Source: Eledone cirrhosa (taxonomy: Eukaryota; Mollusca; Cephalopoda; Octopoda; Eledonidae). From it: 64,000 nt of DNA. The notes beneath the pieces are model-generated. The model did not search any database. It worked only from the letters and a program-made list of their open reading frames with translations, and was not told where the DNA came from. Each line of letters starts with the position of its first letter. Positions within the stretch are counted from its first letter, which is position 1. Positions 61,695 to 64,000 of this stretch are shown here, piece by piece. Made by a program: the position numbers and the translations under genes. The stretch is from the NCBI GenBank assembly GCA_964016885.1, contig OZ024744.1, positions 22,221,298 through 22,285,297 on the forward strand, written 5' to 3'.

Positions 61695-63443
61695 GTTGTC
61701 GTCGTGGTCAGTTAGGCTGACATAGAGAGCATAGAGTGAGATATTGTCGTGGTCAGTTAGGTTGACATAGATAACATAGAGTGAGATGTTGTCGTGGTGG
61801 TCAGTTAGTTTGATATAGATAACATAGGTGGAATTTTGTCGTGGTGGTCAGTTACGTTGACATAGATAACATAGGTGAGATGTTGTCGGGGTGGTCAGTT
61901 AGGTTGACATAGATAACATTGGTGAGATGTTGTCGTTGTGGACAGTTAGGTTGCCATAGATAACAAAGAGTAAGATGTTGTCGTGGTGGTCAGATAGCTG
62001 GACATAGATAACATAGGTGGGATGTTGTCGTGGTGGTCAGTTAGGTTTACATAGATAACATAGAGTGAGATGTTGTCGTGGTGGTCTTTTAGGTTGACAT
62101 AGATAACATAGGTGGGATGTTGTCGTGGTGGTCAGTTAGGTTGACATAGATAACATAGGTGAGATGTTGTCGTGGTGGTCAGTTAGGTTGACATAGATAA
62201 CATAGAGTGAGATGTTCTCGTGGTGGTCAGTTAGGTTGACATAGATAACATAGGTGGGATGTTGTCGGGGTGGTCAGTTAGGTTGCCATAGATAACAAAG
62301 AGTAAGATGTTGTCGTGGTGGTCAGATAGCTGGACATAGATAACATAGGTGGGATGTTGTCGTGGTGGTCAGTTAGGTTTACATAGATAACATAGAGTGA
62401 GATGTTGTCGTGGTGGTCTTTTAGGTTGACATAGATAACATAGGTGGGATGTTGTCGTGGTGGTCAGTTAGGTTGACATAGATAACATAGGTGAGATGTT
62501 GTCGTGGTGGTCAGTTAGGTTGACATAGATAACATAGAGTGAGATGTTGTCGTGGTGGTCAGTTAGGTTGACATAGATAACATAGGTGGGATGTTGTCGT
62601 GGTGGTCAGTTAGGTTGACATAGATAACATTGGTGAGATGTTGTCGTTGTGGTCAGTTAGGTTGCCATAGATAACAAAGAGTAAGATGTTGTAGTGGTGG
62701 TCAGATAGCTGGACATAGATAACATAGGTGGGATGTTGTCGTGGTGGTCAGTTAGGTTTACATAGATAACATAGAGTGAGATGTTGTCGTGGTGGTCTTT
62801 TAGGTTGACATAGATAACATAGGTGGGATGTTGTCGTGGTGGTCAGTTAGGTTGACATAGATAACATAGGTGAGATGTTGTCGTGGTGGTCAGTTAGGTT
62901 GACATAGATAACATAGAGTGAGATGTTGTCGTGGTGGTCAGTTAGGTTGACATAGATAACATAGGTGGGATGTTGTCGTGGTGGTCAGTTAGGTTGACAT
63001 AGATAACATTGGTGAGATGTTGTCGTGGTGGTCAGTTAGGTTGACATAGATAACATTGGTGAGATGTTGTCGTGGTGGTCAGTTAGGTTGACATAGATAA
63101 CATTGGTGAGATATTGTCGTGGTGGTCAGTTAGGTTGACACAGATAACATAGGTGGGATGTTGTCGGGGTGGTCAGTTAGGTTGACATAGATAACATAGG
63201 TGGGATGTTGTTGTGGTGGTCAGTTAGGTTGACATAGATAACATTGGTGTGATGTTGTAGTGGTGGTCAGTTAGGTTGACATAGATAACATTTGTGAGAT
63301 GCTGTCGTGGTGGTCAGTTAGGTTGACACAGATAACATAGGTGGGATGTTGGGGTGGTGGTCAGTTAGGTTGACATAGATAACATAGAGTGATATGTTTT
63401 CGTGGTGGTCAGTTAGGTTGACATAGATAACATCGAGTGAGAT
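61695..63443 (+). repeat. HOR copy C27, 1,749 bp
   Basis: M1-M4 of the C22 type (TTAGTTTGATATAG, GGAATTTTG), M13, M6-M12 (GATGTTCTCG at 62,209), a GTCGGGG/M6 hybrid, M7-M13, M6 and M7 (GTTGTAGTGG head), M8-M14 with one additional CATTGGTGAG unit (GATATTGTCG), M15, the M16/M17 hybrid, M18-M22 and M24 (AACATCGAG). M23 is missing. Confidence 0.75.
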
Positions 63444-64000
63444 GTTGTCGTCGTGGTCAGTTAGGCTGACATAGAGAGCATAGAGTGAGATATTGTCGTG
63501 GTCAGTTAGGTTGACATAGATAACATAGAGTGAGATGTTGTCGTGGTGGTCAGTTAGTTTGACATAGATAACATAGGTGGAATTTTGTCGTGGTGGTCAG
63601 TTACGTTGACATAGATAACATAGGTGAGATGTTGTCGTGGTGGTCAGTTAGGTTGACATAGATAACATAGAGTGAGATGTTGTCGTTGTCGTCAATTAGG
63701 TTGCCATAGATAACAAAGAGTAAGATGTTGTCGTGGTGGTCAGATAGCTGGACATAGATAACATAGGTGGAATGTTGTCGTGGTGGTCAGTTAGGTTTAC
63801 ATAGATAACAATAGGTGGGATGTTGTCGTGGTGGTCAGTTAGGTTGACATAGATAACATAGAGTGAGATGTTGTCGTGGTGGTCAATTAGGTTTACATAG
63901 ATAACATAGGTGGGATGTTGGGGTGGTGGTCAGTTAGGTTGACATAGATAACATAGAGTGAGATGTTTTCGTGGTGGTCAGTTAGGTTGACATAGATAAC
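63444..64000 (+). repeat. HOR copy C28, partial at window end
   Basis: M1, M2 (GATATTGTCG), M3 (TTAGTTTGACAT, GGAATTTTG), M4, M5, M6 with private GTCGTTGTCGTCAATTAGG, M7 ending GGAATGTTG, and M8 ending AACAATAGGTGGG with an insertion. Then come two near-consensus units, a GGTCAATTAGGTTTACAT unit, M21, M22 and the start of another unit that runs off the window. This last 330 bp holds more private changes than copies to the left. Confidence 0.75.

Larger units (their letters stand above)
1..64000 (+). repeat. Satellite array, 47-48 bp monomer, whole window
   Basis: The window is a continuous head-to-tail tandem array with no interruption by unique sequence. A reference 47 bp monomer is 18,586-18,632, a 48 bp one 18,538-18,585 and a 45 bp one 19,153-19,197. 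Constant blocks in nearly every copy are GTTGTCGTGGTGGTC, AGTTAGGTTGACATAG and ATAACATAG. The most variable part is the end (AGGTGGGAT, AGAGTGAGAT, TGGTGAGAT, TTGTGAGAT). At about 47.2 bp on average there are roughly 1,350 monomers. All are in one orientation; I saw no reverse-complement copy. The plus strand has TAG, TGA or TAA in all three frames of each monomer, so long ORFs are excluded on that strand. Seen directly: repeat unit, variants and orientation. Inferred: eukaryotic heterochromatic satellite. The family name and host are unknown to me. Confidence 0.98.
18444..64000 (+). repeat. Domain II: 24-monomer (1,132 bp) higher-order repeat array
   Basis: This part is organised around a HOR of 24 ordered, individually recognisable monomers, best seen at 34,213-35,344. 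The single-copy marker M1 (GCTGACATAGAGAGCAT) occurs 28 times. Distances between successive M1 starts range from 232 to 3,212 bp. Exact 1,132 occurs once, with derived lengths 1,082 (three times), 1,086, 1,274 (three times), 1,511 (twice) and 1,653 (twice). Most of the departures I parsed are whole-monomer gains or losses, for example 1,511=1,132+379, where eight extra monomers can be identified. Copies of the same HOR position are far more alike than neighbouring monomers are, which defines a HOR. Confidence 0.9.

Noticed and set aside
1..64000. CRISPR array, because short direct repeats recur at a regular interval.
   Set aside because: The repeats abut with no unique spacers; the whole 47-48 bp is repeated. 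No cas genes are present and the array is far too long.
1..64000. TTGACA in every monomer as a bacterial -35 promoter element.
   Set aside because: No TATAAT-like element lies at 16-18 bp in the consensus, there is no gene downstream, and the window is very unlikely to be bacterial. The match is a by-product of the repeat.
1..64000. TTAGG in every monomer as insect-type telomeric repeat.
   Set aside because: It occurs once per 47 bp in a fixed context (CAGTTAGGTTGACA) and never as a run, so this is not telomeric DNA. Subtelomeric location is neither supported nor excluded.
1..64000. Protein-coding ORFs across the repeat.
   Set aside because: Plus-strand stops occur in all three frames of each monomer. 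On the minus strand one frame is open in the 48 and 45 bp forms, but intervening 47 and 44 bp units shift it into TAA or TGA. The ATG-led reading ATG TTA TCT ATG TCA ACC TAA is six codons long.
1..64000. Iteron-type replication origin.
   Set aside because: Iterons are few (usually under about 20 copies) and lie beside a rep gene. Here there are over a thousand copies and no gene.
1..64000. CENP-B box or similarity to alpha satellite as proof of a centromere.
   Set aside because: No TTCG...CGGG box is present, and the 47 bp monomer shows no resemblance to the 171 bp alpha unit. HOR structure alone does not prove centromere function.
1..64000. Assembly artefact from a repeated consensus.
   Set aside because: Copies carry distinct private substitutions and small indels (for example 28,680, 29,850, 36,150, 39,730 and 40,441), which a collapsed or looped assembly would not invent. 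Near-identical pairs at 3,180, 3,212 and 5,288 bp still deserve read support.

Overview
The whole 64 kb window is one uninterrupted satellite (minisatellite-type) tandem array. It holds about 1,350 head-to-tail copies of a 47-48 bp monomer, all in the same orientation, and the array runs off both ends. I see no gene, RNA gene, transposon, unique spacer or inverted monomer. Nothing of this kind is known from bacteria, archaea or organelles at this scale, so the window is most likely eukaryotic nuclear heterochromatin (pericentromeric, subtelomeric or interstitial) from a long-read assembly. I cannot name the species from the sequence.

The monomer has four regular length classes. The 47 bp form ends in ATAGGTGGGAT or a close relative. 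The 48 bp form ends in ATAGAGTGAGAT. The 44 and 45 bp forms are these minus one 3-bp unit (CGTGGTCAG in place of CGTGGTGGTCAG). The plus strand is strongly G-over-C (17 G to 4 C in the 47 bp reference, about 45% GC), and each monomer normally carries a single CpG.

Two domains can be told apart by diagnostic variants. Domain I (1-18,443) is marked by TAGTTAACAT, TAGCTAACAT, GAAAACAT, TGGTGACGTGG and GGGTGACAT, and has many 44/45 bp units. It is built from overlapping copies at spacings of 1,037, 1,070, 1,734, 3,180, 5,538 and 8,718 bp. Domain II (18,444-64,000) is built from a higher-order repeat (HOR) of 24 distinguishable monomers totalling 1,132 bp, here called M1-M24. The cleanest complete copy is 34,213-35,344. 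The change from I to II is abrupt and falls exactly at a monomer boundary, with domain II entering at M9.

The HOR copies of domain II have been expanded and rearranged by out-of-register exchange. Large copies repeat at 3,212 bp (21.1-27.4 kb, third copy at 31.9-35.0 kb), 2,596 bp (28.0-33.2 kb), 4,298/990/5,288 bp (40.7-50.3 kb), 1,651 bp (51.3-53.9 kb) and 2,356/1,598/1,555 bp (54.4-62.2 kb). The spacings add up (5,538+3,180=8,718; 4,298+990=5,288; 1,598+1,555=3,153; 2,356+3,153=5,509), so the order of nested duplications can be reconstructed. Hybrid monomers mark several exchange junctions.

Names such as M1-M24 and C0-C28 are labels made for this annotation. Coordinates of HOR copies come from counting bases to the M1 marker and should be good to a base or two. 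Ends of the large duplications are approximate to about one monomer. All comparisons were made by eye.
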